From: Clostridiales bacterium
GTDB taxonomy: Bacteria > Bacillota > Clostridia > Christensenellales > Aristaeellaceae
Assembly (NCBI GenBank): GCA_004554085.1
Contig: SFNY01000078.1
Coordinates: 1 to 11,821 of the forward strand
Length of the DNA: 11,821 nucleotides
Direction of reading: 5' to 3'
Of this stretch, positions 1 through 6,728 are shown one piece after another (within the stretch, counting starts at the first letter, position 1; every line of letters begins with the position of its first letter). The notes beneath the pieces were generated by a model. It did no database searches. It had not been told where the DNA came from and saw only the letters and a program-made list of their open reading frames with translations. The position numbers and the translations under genes were made by a program.

Positions 1-1365
1 CGTGTACAGCCCATACACGCGCTCGAGGTAGATCTGAATCGAACCGAGGTCGGATTCGTTCCAGCCCGGCTTGAGCTGCGCCCACGGGAGCGTGGTCCTT
101 CCCTCCGCGTCCCTGCGAATATCGATGCCGCTGCGGTGGATATTATAGGCGATGTCCTTCAACCGGGGATCGTTGCGCAGGATCAGTGCGAGGTTTCCGA
201 GGGTGTCCTTCACCTTGCCGTGGCGGTCGATGTCGAGACCATCCTGCCAGTTTGCATTTTCTTCGACGGCTTTTTCCTCTCCCTCCGCATCCAGATCGCT
301 GAACTCCTCCATCGCCTGCGCACGGCGCTCTTCCGCCAGCTGCCGCCGGGTCGCCTCGTCCGCCGCGGCGTACTCCTGCATCCGCTTCATGGAATCCGCT
401 TCATCGATGACCGGGGAGCCGTCCGGGGCCGTGCCGACCGGCGTGAACAGATGCCAGCGCACCAGATCGAAGGCGTTGCACAGCTTACCGCCCGCGGGGT
501 CGGTGGCGTGATGAGAATAGGCGTACTTGTCGTCATAGATCACCAGTCCGCCCGTGGTACTGCCGCCGACATAGGTGTAGCGATTGCCCTCCATGCCCGG
601 ATGGTATACGTCCTTCAGAATGGTATCCAGCACATTGGTGATGCTGTGCGCCCGGCAGAATGCGCCGATGACGCCGCGCTTGAGGGTAGGATCCTCCTGC
701 TTCCCGGCGGTATGCCGCAGGCGCTCCTCCACCGGCTGCGTGGTCGGCCAGAGGGATGCGTCCCGCCAGTCGGCATAGGTTTTCAGCACCTCGTCCGGGT
801 CGAGAAAGGGCGCATCGCTGTACTGGAACACGAACTCCCCATCCTCGGGCATACTGGGCCAGTACATCAGGCGGGCGGGTTCAAAGGTCGTGGGATCAAA
901 GCGGGCGAGGTTCAGATCGTCCGCCACCCGGCGGGAGACGGCGGCGTACTCATCCGGCGTGACCGTGCGGGTCAGCGGAATGATGAGGCGCAGGCGCATC
1001 CGCTCCGGGGTGTGGCTGTGGGTGCTGTACAGCGCGTAGGCGTTGATGAAGGTCACGTCCAGATCATCCATCAGGCCGGAATCGGCGTTGTCCGCGTCCA
1101 GGCACAGCATGCAGCGGTTGACCACGCTGGCGTTATTGCGCCTGCCGTTTTTGAGGTAGCCGCCGACAAAGCCACCCACGTCCTTGATGGCGTCGCGGTT
1201 CGTCTTGGACATGGCGGCGTAGTCGACCACGCTCTCGCGGGTGCGGGTGGTTGTGGAGAGCTTGTCCAGAAATTCGCTCCACAGCATCTCCTTGTTCTGC
1301 CATTGGGATGACTTTCTGCTCCTGCCAATGGCGATCAGGAGCTTGCGGTCGTGCTTTACCTGCAT
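1..1365 (-). CDS. VapE-type phage primase/helicase, N-terminal part (partial)
   Basis: I translated 455 in-frame codons from the ATG at 1365 to the window edge with no stop; the C-terminus lies outside. An AGGAGG box at 1375-1380 sits 9 nt before the ATG. The N-terminal third resembles the archaeo-eukaryotic primase fold of VapE/D5-type replication proteins: an LDAD acidic motif (D90, D92), a STHSH segment (114-118) followed by a basic RLRLIIPL strand (about 124-131), and RLMYWP (165-170). A second typical VapE stretch is at about 282-303 (HHATDPAGGKLCNAFDLVR). The Walker A/B helicase domain expected in a protein of roughly 750-800 residues is not in view. The likely role is primer synthesis and unwinding at the element's origin. 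In related phages this gene usually follows the polymerase directly; here a toxin-antitoxin cassette separates them. The family call is by motif and pattern recognition. Confidence 0.85.
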   Translation of the reverse strand, partial: MQVKHDRKLLIAIGRSRKSSQWQNKEMLWSEFLDKLSTTTRTRESVVDYAAMSKTNRDAIKDVGGFVGGYLKNGRRNNASVVNRCMLCLDADNADSGLMDDLDVTFINAYALYSTHSHTPERMRLRLIIPLTRTVTPDEYAAVSRRVADDLNLARFDPTTFEPARLMYWPSMPEDGEFVFQYSDAPFLDPDEVLKTYADWRDASLWPTTQPVEERLRHTAGKQEDPTLKRGVIGAFCRAHSITNVLDTILKDVYHPGMEGNRYTYVGGSTTGGLVIYDDKYAYSHHATDPAGGKLCNAFDLVRWHLFTPVGTAPDGSPVIDEADSMKRMQEYAAADEATRRQLAEERRAQAMEEFSDLDAEGEEKAVEENANWQDGLDIDRHGKVKDTLGNLALILRNDPRLKDIAYNIHRSGIDIRRDAEGRTTLPWAQLKPGWNESDLGSIQIYLERVYGLYT

Positions 1366-1395
1366 TCTTTTAAACCTCCTAATTCATGTGTTTTT

Positions 1396-1412
1396 CGCAG
1401 ATGAACTCTGCG
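1396..1412. repeat. Short inverted repeat (6-5-6) upstream of relBE promoter
   Basis: CGCAGA and TCTGCG flank a 5-nt loop. The repeat lies between the VapE start region and the -35 box of the toxin-antitoxin promoter. It could be a regulator site or a small hairpin in the VapE leader. It has no T-run that would make it a terminator for either strand. Confidence 0.35.
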
Positions 1413-1415
1413 CGC

Positions 1416-1444
1416 TTGACAAATCCCCCAATTCGTAATACAAT
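1416..1444 (+). promoter_or_regulatory. Sigma-A promoter of the toxin-antitoxin operon
   Basis: A perfect -35 TTGACA (1416-1421), a 17-nt spacer and a -10 TACAAT (1439-1444) lie just upstream of the antitoxin gene. Transcription would start near 1450, which leaves a very short leader. Confidence 0.85.
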
Positions 1445-1451
1445 GTATTAC
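1435..1451. promoter_or_regulatory. Palindromic operator over the -10 box of the TA promoter
   Basis: GTAATAC-AAT-GTATTAC is a perfect 7-3-7 palindrome that covers the -10 box. Type II antitoxins commonly repress their own operon by binding such a site. Binding here by the antitoxin downstream, alone or with the toxin, is inferred from position and symmetry. Confidence 0.75.
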
Positions 1452-1464
1452 GGAGGTGGTTGAC

Positions 1465-1686
1465 TTGACTATTTCTCTGAGACTCAACAATGAAGAAGCA
1501 GCATTGATGAAGAATTATGCCCGGTTGAACGGCATGTCGATGTCTGATCTTGTCAGAAAGTGCGTACTGGAACATATCGAGGATGAATATGATCTTACCG
1601 CATTTAAACTTGCAATGGACGAATTCCACAACGATCCTGAGACTTATACGCTTGATGAAGTAGAAAAGGAGCTTGGCCTCAAATGA
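1465..1686 (+). CDS. RelB-type (ribbon-helix-helix-like) antitoxin
   Basis: Predicted 73-aa antitoxin that neutralises the RelE-type toxin encoded immediately downstream. I chose the TTG at 1465 because GGAGG at 1452-1456 lies 8 nt upstream of it. The GTG at 1456 overlaps that ribosome binding site and is unlikely to be the start. The N-terminus has the short alternating strand of ribbon-helix-helix proteins (TISLRL, residues 2-7), then two helices ending near LVRKCVLEHIE. The acidic C-terminus (about 45-73) is the part that usually wraps the toxin. The stop overlaps the toxin ATG (ATGA), so translation is probably coupled. It is likely autoregulated through the palindrome on its -10 box. By eye the cassette is more AT-rich than its neighbours, which fits independent acquisition. 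Confidence 0.85.
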   Translation: MTISLRLNNEEAALMKNYARLNGMSMSDLVRKCVLEHIEDEYDLTAFKLAMDEFHNDPETYTLDEVEKELGLK

Positions 1687-1949
1687 GATACCATGTGGAG
1701 TTTTCCAAAAGAGCGCTCAAAGACATCAAAAAACTCGACAAATCAACTGCGGCGCTCATTCTCGGCTGGATCAGAAAGAATCTGGAGGGCTGCGAAAATC
1801 CCCGTGTACACGGCAAGGGATTAACCGCAAATCACAGCGGAGAATGGCGCTATCGCGTTGGAGATTATCGATTACTGGCAGAAATCCAAGATGGAAAACT
1901 CATTATCCTCATGCTGACGGTCGGGCACCGGAGTGAAGTTTACCAATAA
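1683..1949 (+). CDS. RelE/ParE-superfamily toxin (mRNA interferase type)
   Basis: An 88-aa protein of typical RelE length. It carries the family's pattern: an N-terminal FSKRALKDIKKLDK helix region, HGKGL (43-47), GEWRYRVGDYRLL (53-65) and a C-terminal VGHRSEVY (80-87). K45, R56/R58, R63, H82, R83 and Y87 are the candidate basic and aromatic active-site residues. RelE toxins cut mRNA in the ribosomal A site, and retention of these basic residues plus the C-terminal Tyr favours RelE over gyrase-targeting ParE. That distinction is inferred. The start overlaps the antitoxin stop by 4 nt. The gene reads against the flanking replication genes and appears intact. Confidence 0.88.
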   Translation: MRYHVEFSKRALKDIKKLDKSTAALILGWIRKNLEGCENPRVHGKGLTANHSGEWRYRVGDYRLLAEIQDGKLIILMLTVGHRSEVYQ

Positions 1950-1957
1950 ACAACATC

Positions 1958-1987
1958 AAAAAGCTTCCCCCGGAATGCGGGGAAAGC
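1958..1987 (-). terminator. Intrinsic terminator of the replication operon
   Basis: On the minus strand a GC-rich hairpin (GCTTT/CCCCG pairing with CGGGG/AAGC around a 5-nt loop, one internal mismatch) is followed directly by TTTTT (1958-1962). It follows the 24-aa microprotein gene and would end the minus-strand transcript before it runs into the convergent relBE cassette. The plus strand has no T-run after the hairpin. Confidence 0.75.
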
Positions 1988-2001
1988 CTCAACAATGCCT
2001 T

Positions 2002-2076
2002 TCATGAACAGCGGTCCGTCCTGCACGGGCTGCTTTTCTTCGTGTCCTTCCCGCACAATTCACATTTTGCTCCCAT
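2002..2076 (-). CDS. 24-aa four-cysteine microprotein
   Basis: Small open frame translated by hand: MGAKCELCGKDTK... ending ...CRTDRCS. The ATG at 2076 is preceded by AAGGAGG at good spacing and lies 2 nt after the DUF3846 stop, as in translationally coupled genes. Cysteines 5, 8, 18 and 23 form a CX2C-X9-CX4C pattern that could bind one zinc ion. The gene ends just before the operon terminator. I do not recognise a family and no function can be given. The main alternative is a fortuitous open frame, but the ribosome binding site and the cysteine spacing argue for a real product. Confidence 0.6.
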   Translation of the reverse strand: MGAKCELCGKDTKKSSPCRTDRCS

Positions 2077-2078
2077 GC

Positions 2079-2477
2079 TCAACCCTCCTTTCCACCATCA
2101 TGCGCGTTCTCTCCCTTCTGTGTTCCGCAAGCCGGGACGGGTAGCGCAACATATCCGGTGTTTGTCCGTACCAGCACCTCGGGGTTATACAGCAGCCGCA
2201 TGTACTTGTCCGCAAGTTCCTCCGGAAGATCGGTCAGCTCCTCTTCACCGATTCCGCAGAGGAAGAAGGTGCCGAAAATTGCGCTCCCGGGCGCGACGAG
2301 CCGGTTGAACGGCAGCTGCTTCAGCAGTCCCTCTTCATCGCAGACGAGCGCAATGGGGTCGCTCCATGGGTACGTGATCTCTATGTATCCGCCCACGGTC
2401 TGCTGCATGGCTTTCAATGTATGCGGGATCTCCGCCATTCTGGGATGGCGGTCGGGTTCCACGATCAGGATTCTCAT
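2079..2477 (-). CDS. DUF3846 domain protein
   Basis: A 132-aa protein with a start fixed by AGGAGGT five nt upstream of the ATG. Residues 1-65 match the DUF3846 pattern as I remember it: MRILIVEPDRHPRMAEIPHTL, a VGGYIEI segment (28-34), a DEEGLLKQLPFNR block (47-59) and GTFFLCG (69-75). DUF3846 proteins are common in mobile elements of Bacillota and have no assigned biochemical role that I know of. The C-terminal 20 residues are polar and probably disordered. The gene follows the polymerase gene after a gap of about 118 nt and precedes the four-cysteine microprotein. Confidence 0.75.
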   Translation of the reverse strand: MRILIVEPDRHPRMAEIPHTLKAMQQTVGGYIEITYPWSDPIALVCDEEGLLKQLPFNRLVAPGSAIFGTFFLCGIGEEELTDLPEELADKYMRLLYNPEVLVRTNTGYVALPVPACGTQKGENAHDGGKEG

Positions 2478-2504
2478 CTTGTACCTCCTGCAAGTCTGTC
2501 ATTG

Positions 2505-2522
2505 CCCCGCATTATTCCGGGG
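2505..2522. repeat. GC-rich hairpin between polymerase and DUF3846 genes
   Basis: CCCCG and CGGGG pair around an 8-nt loop (CATTATTC). There is no T-run, so it is not a convincing terminator. The sequence closely resembles the arm and loop of the operon terminator at 1967-1982 (CCCCGCATT..CCGGGG). It may be an RNA-stability or processing hairpin. It sits in the 118-nt gap 2478-2595, where I find no well-supported gene. Confidence 0.4.
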
Positions 2523-2595
2523 TATGGTATTACTCACTCAGAACTGCGGAGAAGTCAAGCGTTGTTTCTGCAAACTGCATCCTGTACCGATGGAA

Positions 2596-4542
2596 TCACG
2601 CCTTCTGATAGTAGAGCATTTCATCGCCGTCCGCCCGCAGCGGAAGATCCTTTGCCCAGTCCGGGGGAATGGCCATGATGCGGCATGCTTCCTCAAGAGA
2701 ACCTTTCCCGACGGGACCCTCCATGATGGCCTCATCGTGTACATGGAACACGATGGGATACCCTGCACTTTCCAGATTCAGCATGGCATGTGCGAGGATG
2801 TCCCGCGCAATGGCCTGCGTTGCATTCTCCGCGAGCTTGCCGCCGAAAGTCTCCTGCTCCACCATCTGCCCGCCGGCGTTGGGCGCATAGTAGCCGATGG
2901 CGTCGCTGCCGAAGCGGTTCTCCGTGAAGTGCGGCGACTGGTAGCAGAGGTTCCTGCCGGATGGCAGACGGATGAGCATTTTGTCATCCTGCCAGTACAG
3001 CGTGACCTTGCCCACATGAGCCGTCTCCTGCTTTTGGATTACCCTCCTCGCCGCGCGATCCAGCGCGCTCCAGAAGGCCACGATGTTGGGGTTGGCTGCG
3101 CGCCAGGCGTCCACCAGCGGCTGCATCTCTTCCTCGGGCATCTTCGCGCCCATGGCCTTCAGCGCGCCGACGCCGCCACCGTAGCCGCAGGAAAGTGTCG
3201 CCTGTTTGCCCTTCTGCCGGTACTCGTAGTTCGGATGCCCCTTCACGATGGTTTCTTGGGGGATGTGAAACATGCGGCTGGCGGTCGCTTCGTAGATCTT
3301 GCCCTTGCCCCGGAATTCCTCCAGCACCCATTCTTCACCTGCCAGCCACGCAAGCACGCGGGCTTCAATCGCGGAGAAATCCGCCACGATGAAGCGACTT
3401 CCATCTCCGGGAATGAACGCCGTGCGAATGATCTCGGAGAGCGTATTGGGCACCGAGCCGAAGAGCAGCTCCAGCTGCTTCTCGTCGCCGACCTTCACGA
3501 TTTCCCGCGCAAGGTCGAGATCCGGCAGATGATTCTGGGGAAGGTTTTGCACCTGCACCAGGCGGCCTGCCCACCGAAACGTGCGCGATGCCCCGCCGAA
3601 CTGCAAAAGGCCGTGCACCCTGCCGTCCCTGCACACGGTGCGCGCCATGGACTCGTACTTCTTCACGCTGGTCTTGCTCAGCTCCAGACGAAGGTTCAGC
3701 AGCTCCGCCACGATGCCGTCCGCCTGCGCCGCCTTCTCCTGCACGATCTTTTTGGCGAGGGATTCCATGGGCATGTCCTGATCCGCCAGCCATGCCTTCA
3801 GCTGATTGACGCTGCCGGGGTTCTCCAGCCCGGTCAGCTCCCTTGCCCGCTGGTAGGCAGCTTCCGAAAAAGCTGCATCGACAGCCATGGCATTTTTGAC
3901 GAGCTTCCTGTCGATTCGCACACCCCGGTCGTTGATGATCTGATCCAGCGCGTACAGCTCCCACTCATGCTCCGGCAGCGGCCATGCCTCCAGCGCCTTG
4001 CGTACGGCGCGCTCCGTCTCCACGTCCTGTGCGTTGTATTTCTTGTACACCGCCCACTTGTCCGGCGCGTCCGATGGCATGTTCCGCGTTCTGCCGCCGT
4101 TGGTCTTGGTAGGCTTGCAGGGAACGGAAAAGTAGCGAATGAGATCCTTGCCCTCCTCCATCTTCTGCTGCGTGAGCTTCAGGGCGACGGCGACATCGGC
4201 CAGTCGGGACGGCAGCGTCAGGTAGGAGGCCATCACTGCCGTGCACCGCCATTGGTGCGGGTCGAGCCAGCGTCCCAGATGCCTGGACAGGCACACGCGC
4301 TCAAACTGTGCGTTGTAGGCGGCCTTGATGATGTCCGGGGCTTCCAATGCCGCAAGCACATCCTCTGGAAGCTGCTCGCCGCAGGCAAGGTCGATGGTCT
4401 TCACCGGCCCATCGTCATAGGCGTAGGAGAGGAGCAGTATCTCGAAGTCCGGCGCATCGACGTACCGATACACCCCGCACTTGGGCAGCGGTGCGGAGCT
4501 GTAGGTCTCGATGTCGATGCCCAACAGATGATCCATTTTCAT
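2596..4542 (-). CDS. Phage family A DNA polymerase with 3'-5' exonuclease domain
   Basis: A 648-aa replicative polymerase. I chose the ATG at 4542 because GAGGAG lies just upstream; the frame is open further upstream but the added residues come from a hairpin sequence. The exonuclease half shows DIE (D10, E12), the YNAQFE block (76-81) and an acidic D173 in YNAQD, so proofreading residues are present. The polymerase half shows motif A VADFSAIEAR (D388), motif B R442-X3-K446 followed by Y454-G455, and motif C VHDE (601-604). The position equivalent to the nucleotide-selecting Phe of bacterial Pol I appears to be Leu450. The 5' nuclease domain of bacterial Pol I is absent, as in other phage enzymes. 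It lies downstream of the SSB and nuclease genes and probably acts with the VapE primase to copy the element. Confidence 0.95.
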   Translation of the reverse strand: MKMDHLLGIDIETYSSAPLPKCGVYRYVDAPDFEILLLSYAYDDGPVKTIDLACGEQLPEDVLAALEAPDIIKAAYNAQFERVCLSRHLGRWLDPHQWRCTAVMASYLTLPSRLADVAVALKLTQQKMEEGKDLIRYFSVPCKPTKTNGGRTRNMPSDAPDKWAVYKKYNAQDVETERAVRKALEAWPLPEHEWELYALDQIINDRGVRIDRKLVKNAMAVDAAFSEAAYQRARELTGLENPGSVNQLKAWLADQDMPMESLAKKIVQEKAAQADGIVAELLNLRLELSKTSVKKYESMARTVCRDGRVHGLLQFGGASRTFRWAGRLVQVQNLPQNHLPDLDLAREIVKVGDEKQLELLFGSVPNTLSEIIRTAFIPGDGSRFIVADFSAIEARVLAWLAGEEWVLEEFRGKGKIYEATASRMFHIPQETIVKGHPNYEYRQKGKQATLSCGYGGGVGALKAMGAKMPEEEMQPLVDAWRAANPNIVAFWSALDRAARRVIQKQETAHVGKVTLYWQDDKMLIRLPSGRNLCYQSPHFTENRFGSDAIGYYAPNAGGQMVEQETFGGKLAENATQAIARDILAHAMLNLESAGYPIVFHVHDEAIMEGPVGKGSLEEACRIMAIPPDWAKDLPLRADGDEMLYYQKA

Positions 4543-4559
4543 CACACTCCTCAAGGAAA

Positions 4560-4589
4560 GGCTGCCCACAGAACGAACTGCGGGCAGCC
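4560..4589. repeat. Strong hairpin between SSB and polymerase genes
   Basis: GGCTGCCC and GGGCAGCC pair perfectly, extended after one mismatch by CAG/CTG around a 6-nt loop. On the minus strand it follows the SSB stop within about 10 nt and is followed by TTTCCTT, a weak terminator tail just before the polymerase ribosome binding site. On the plus strand it is followed by CCCCATTTTT. It could reduce read-through into the polymerase gene, mark an RNA processing site, or stop antisense transcripts. Confidence 0.6.
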
Positions 4590-4599
4590 CCATTTTTGC

Positions 4600-5139
4600 T
4601 TAGTACAGGAAGTCCTCATCGTCCTCCGCATCCAGAGAATCGAACTCATCCTCCGCACGAATGCGACCGTTCAGCGGTTCGCCGTCCTCCCAGAACTGGA
4701 TGTTGGCAAGCCCTGCCGCGATGCCGCGGTTGCCGTTGGCGTTGAAGGGATAGATGGTGACGGAGGCGCGAATGTAGCAGCCAGAGTAGATGGACAGCGG
4801 GTCGGTCAGCGGGATGCGCTTGCGATCCACGATGCCGGGCTTCTCCAGACTGGTCGCGTTGATGAAGTAGCTGTTCGCATACGCAGCGTCGTCCGGGCGA
4901 TCCACATCGCCGTCGCGCAGGGGCAGCTTCAGGTTGGGCGGAATCTTGCCGCCCCACTTGGGCACGCCCTCCTGCTTGGCCTGCTCGATGGCCTCCCGGA
5001 TCTTACCGATGGTCACGGTGTCGCTCTTGGGAATGATGAGCGAGATGCTGTACTTGGGTTCGCCGCCGTTGATGGCAGCCGGTTCAAACACATGGACGAA
5101 GGAAGCGCGGACCTTTCCGGTCTTCACCCTGATAGACAT
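4600..5139 (-). CDS. Single-stranded DNA-binding protein, DUF2815/Enc34 family
   Basis: A 179-aa protein. The ATG at 5139 follows GGAG at 5147-5150 and gives the family's expected N-terminus (SIRVKTGKVRASFVHVFEP). Family-like segments are PKYSISLIIPKSD (28-40), YFINATS (91-97), and YSGCYIRASVTIYPFN (118-133) followed by GIAAGLANIQF (139-149). The C-terminus is strongly acidic (about 163-179, ending DEDFLY), as in many phage and bacterial SSBs that recruit partners through an acidic tail. The family was named DUF2815 before the phage Enc34 protein was shown to be an OB-fold ssDNA-binding protein. It sits between the nuclease and polymerase genes, consistent with protecting ssDNA during replication or recombination. 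Confidence 0.9.
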   Translation of the reverse strand: MSIRVKTGKVRASFVHVFEPAAINGGEPKYSISLIIPKSDTVTIGKIREAIEQAKQEGVPKWGGKIPPNLKLPLRDGDVDRPDDAAYANSYFINATSLEKPGIVDRKRIPLTDPLSIYSGCYIRASVTIYPFNANGNRGIAAGLANIQFWEDGEPLNGRIRAEDEFDSLDAEDDEDFLY

Positions 5140-5170
5140 ATGGAACTCCTTTCTGCGTATCGCAAAGTCG

Positions 5171-6334
5171 TTATTCGTTGAAATCGCTGGCCGCATCGGA
5201 GTACGGCCTGCGGGGATCGCTCTCGGGCACCAGCGTGGGCGCACCGGCGGGCTTGACCACGAACCTGCCCAGCACCTCGCCGAACCGCTTCCTGCCAAGG
5301 CGCTTCTCCAGCTCGCCGACGCCAAGCAGCGTGGGCTTGTAGATGTCGTTGTACCCGGCCTCTGTCGCCGCCTTGATGACCTCGGCCTCGCTGGTGTATC
5401 TGCGGATACTGCGCCCCGCCACCAGCTTGTAGCCCGGCCAGCTTTTGCCTGACACAGCTTCCTGCGTCGCATAGGCCAGCAGATCCTGCACCCAGCTGTT
5501 CAGGCTCTCCGCCACGGGCAGGATGTCTGCGATCTCCTCGTCGGAGAGCAGATCAGGCTGTCGGAAGTCGCGCTCCGCCAGGCGCATGTGGTACTCGCTG
5601 CGCTTGCGGCAGGTGTATCTCGCCTTACAGAAGCGGCACCACTCGCCGGCGCAGAACTCTCCCTTTCCCTCGTAGGCCAGCAGCGCCTTCGGACGCACCT
5701 CGCTCTCCGCCCAGCGGATGAGCTCCCCCGCAGTGATCTCGTAGATGGAGGTGTTGGACAGCCGGGGCTGCACGATGGTCATGCGCACAGTGCGGATGTC
5801 GTACAGCGGATCGAATTCCAGCAGCGCGCCGAGGCCGTAGAGCATGAGCTGGCTGTTCCTCGTCGCATCCACGCGAACGCCCCTGCCGCCCTTGAAGTCG
5901 ATGACCTCGATCACGCCGTCCGCAACGATCACCAGATCGCCCGTGCCAAATCCCTCCGGGACGTACTCGCTGTAGTCCAGACGGTGCTCCACCATGATCA
6001 GCGGATCGGGACAGGAGGAACGCACCGCCTCGATGGTTTCAATGCAGAAGGCCACGTATTCGTCCGTGACCGCTTCGACCTCGTCCGAATAGAACTCGCT
6101 GTCCAGGTGCTCGGCGTACAGCTGCTCGATGTGCTCGGGGTACATGTCGCCAAGATAGCGGTGCAGCTTCAGCTCGCACAGCTCGTGCAGGAAGGTACCC
6201 TCCTCCGCGTAGGCGGAGGGCCTGTCCTCGAACTGCTCGGAGAGCTTCACCGAGGGCGGACACATCATCCAGCGGTGGGAGCTGGAAGCGCCCAATCGTG
6301 CATGGGTACGGCTGCTGTGCTGAACATCATTCAC
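5171..6334 (-). CDS. Cas4/RecB-like nuclease, DUF2800 family
   Basis: A 387-aa protein starting at GTG (6334-6332) that overlaps the preceding stop in a GTGA arrangement; GAGGTGG lies upstream. The core has a PD-(D/E)XK pattern: FGTGDLVIV (129-137, D133), VIEVIDFKGG (141-150, D146 and K148) and the downstream SQLMLYGLG (161-169, RecB-type Q-x-x-x-Y motif). Just after the core are four cysteines, C228-X4-C233-X2-C236-X5-C242, which resemble the metal or iron-sulfur cluster ligands of Cas4/AddB-type nucleases. The N-terminus has the typical SSSHRWMMCPPSVKLSE segment. The likely role is DNA end processing in replication or recombination with the SSB encoded next. The exact substrate is unknown. 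Confidence 0.9.
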   Translation of the reverse strand: MNDVQHSSRTHARLGASSSHRWMMCPPSVKLSEQFEDRPSAYAEEGTFLHELCELKLHRYLGDMYPEHIEQLYAEHLDSEFYSDEVEAVTDEYVAFCIETIEAVRSSCPDPLIMVEHRLDYSEYVPEGFGTGDLVIVADGVIEVIDFKGGRGVRVDATRNSQLMLYGLGALLEFDPLYDIRTVRMTIVQPRLSNTSIYEITAGELIRWAESEVRPKALLAYEGKGEFCAGEWCRFCKARYTCRKRSEYHMRLAERDFRQPDLLSDEEIADILPVAESLNSWVQDLLAYATQEAVSGKSWPGYKLVAGRSIRRYTSEAEVIKAATEAGYNDIYKPTLLGVGELEKRLGRKRFGEVLGRFVVKPAGAPTLVPESDPRRPYSDAASDFNE

Positions 6335-6708
6335 AGTGCCGCCACCTCGTTCTTTACGGCCTCGTACTGCGCCTCCTTCAGCTCGGTGAGCTTCCTGACG
6401 CCGTACTTGCCTAGGATCGCCTTGATCTTCGCGCGGTTCTCCGGGGTGGAGCGCTCCGCCACGAACGCACGCAGCTCCACGATGGTCAGCTTCGGCTTCT
6501 CCGGGGCAGCAGGCTTGTCATCACAGGGCGTGGGCTCGTCGTATGGCACGAAGCCATCCTGCTGCTGCGGGTTCGTGTCGGGTGCCTCGCCGTCCGCCCT
6601 GCGCTGCGCCAGCTGTGCGGCGCAATCGTCCACAATGGCCTGCATCGCATCCGCCATGTCCCGGGCGTGGGTGGCAATCTCCTGAAGCATTTGAATGTGA
6701 ACGGTCAT
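6331..6708 (-). CDS. Small phage protein with helical C-terminal domain, unknown function
   Basis: A 125-aa protein. The ATG at 6708 follows AAAGGAG at good spacing; the frame extends upstream but without a better start. Residues 1-36 form a predicted helix with an IATHARDMADAMQAIV run that could be a coiled coil. Residues 37-72 are a Pro/Gln/Asp-rich linker. Residues 74-125 (TIVELRAFVAERS..., AKIKAILGKYGVRKLTEL) form a helical module seen at the ends of several phage recombination and replication proteins, where KYG-x-x-KLTEL-type motifs recur. The stop overlaps the nuclease GTG, so the two are probably co-translated and may work together. No enzymatic motif is visible. Confidence 0.75.
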   Translation of the reverse strand: MTVHIQMLQEIATHARDMADAMQAIVDDCAAQLAQRRADGEAPDTNPQQQDGFVPYDEPTPCDDKPAAPEKPKLTIVELRAFVAERSTPENRAKIKAILGKYGVRKLTELKEAQYEAVKNEVAAL

Positions 6709-6728
6709 GTTTGTCTCCTTTCTGTTCT

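Noticed and set aside
136..1311. 391-codon open frame on the plus strand
   Set aside because: Antisense to the VapE-type gene, which has recognisable primase motifs and a proper ribosome binding site; the plus frame has neither.
2530..2580. 16-aa minus-strand frame (MQFAETTLDFSAVLSE) between polymerase and DUF3846 genes
   Set aside because: No ribosome binding site at usable spacing and no recognisable feature. It could be a decayed remnant but cannot be supported.
2158..5181. Open frame of about 1000 codons on the plus strand
   Set aside because: It lies antisense to the polymerase and SSB genes, whose motifs are unmistakable. Its translation is rich in His, Arg, Leu and Gly without domain pattern, as expected from the antisense frame of GC-rich coding DNA.
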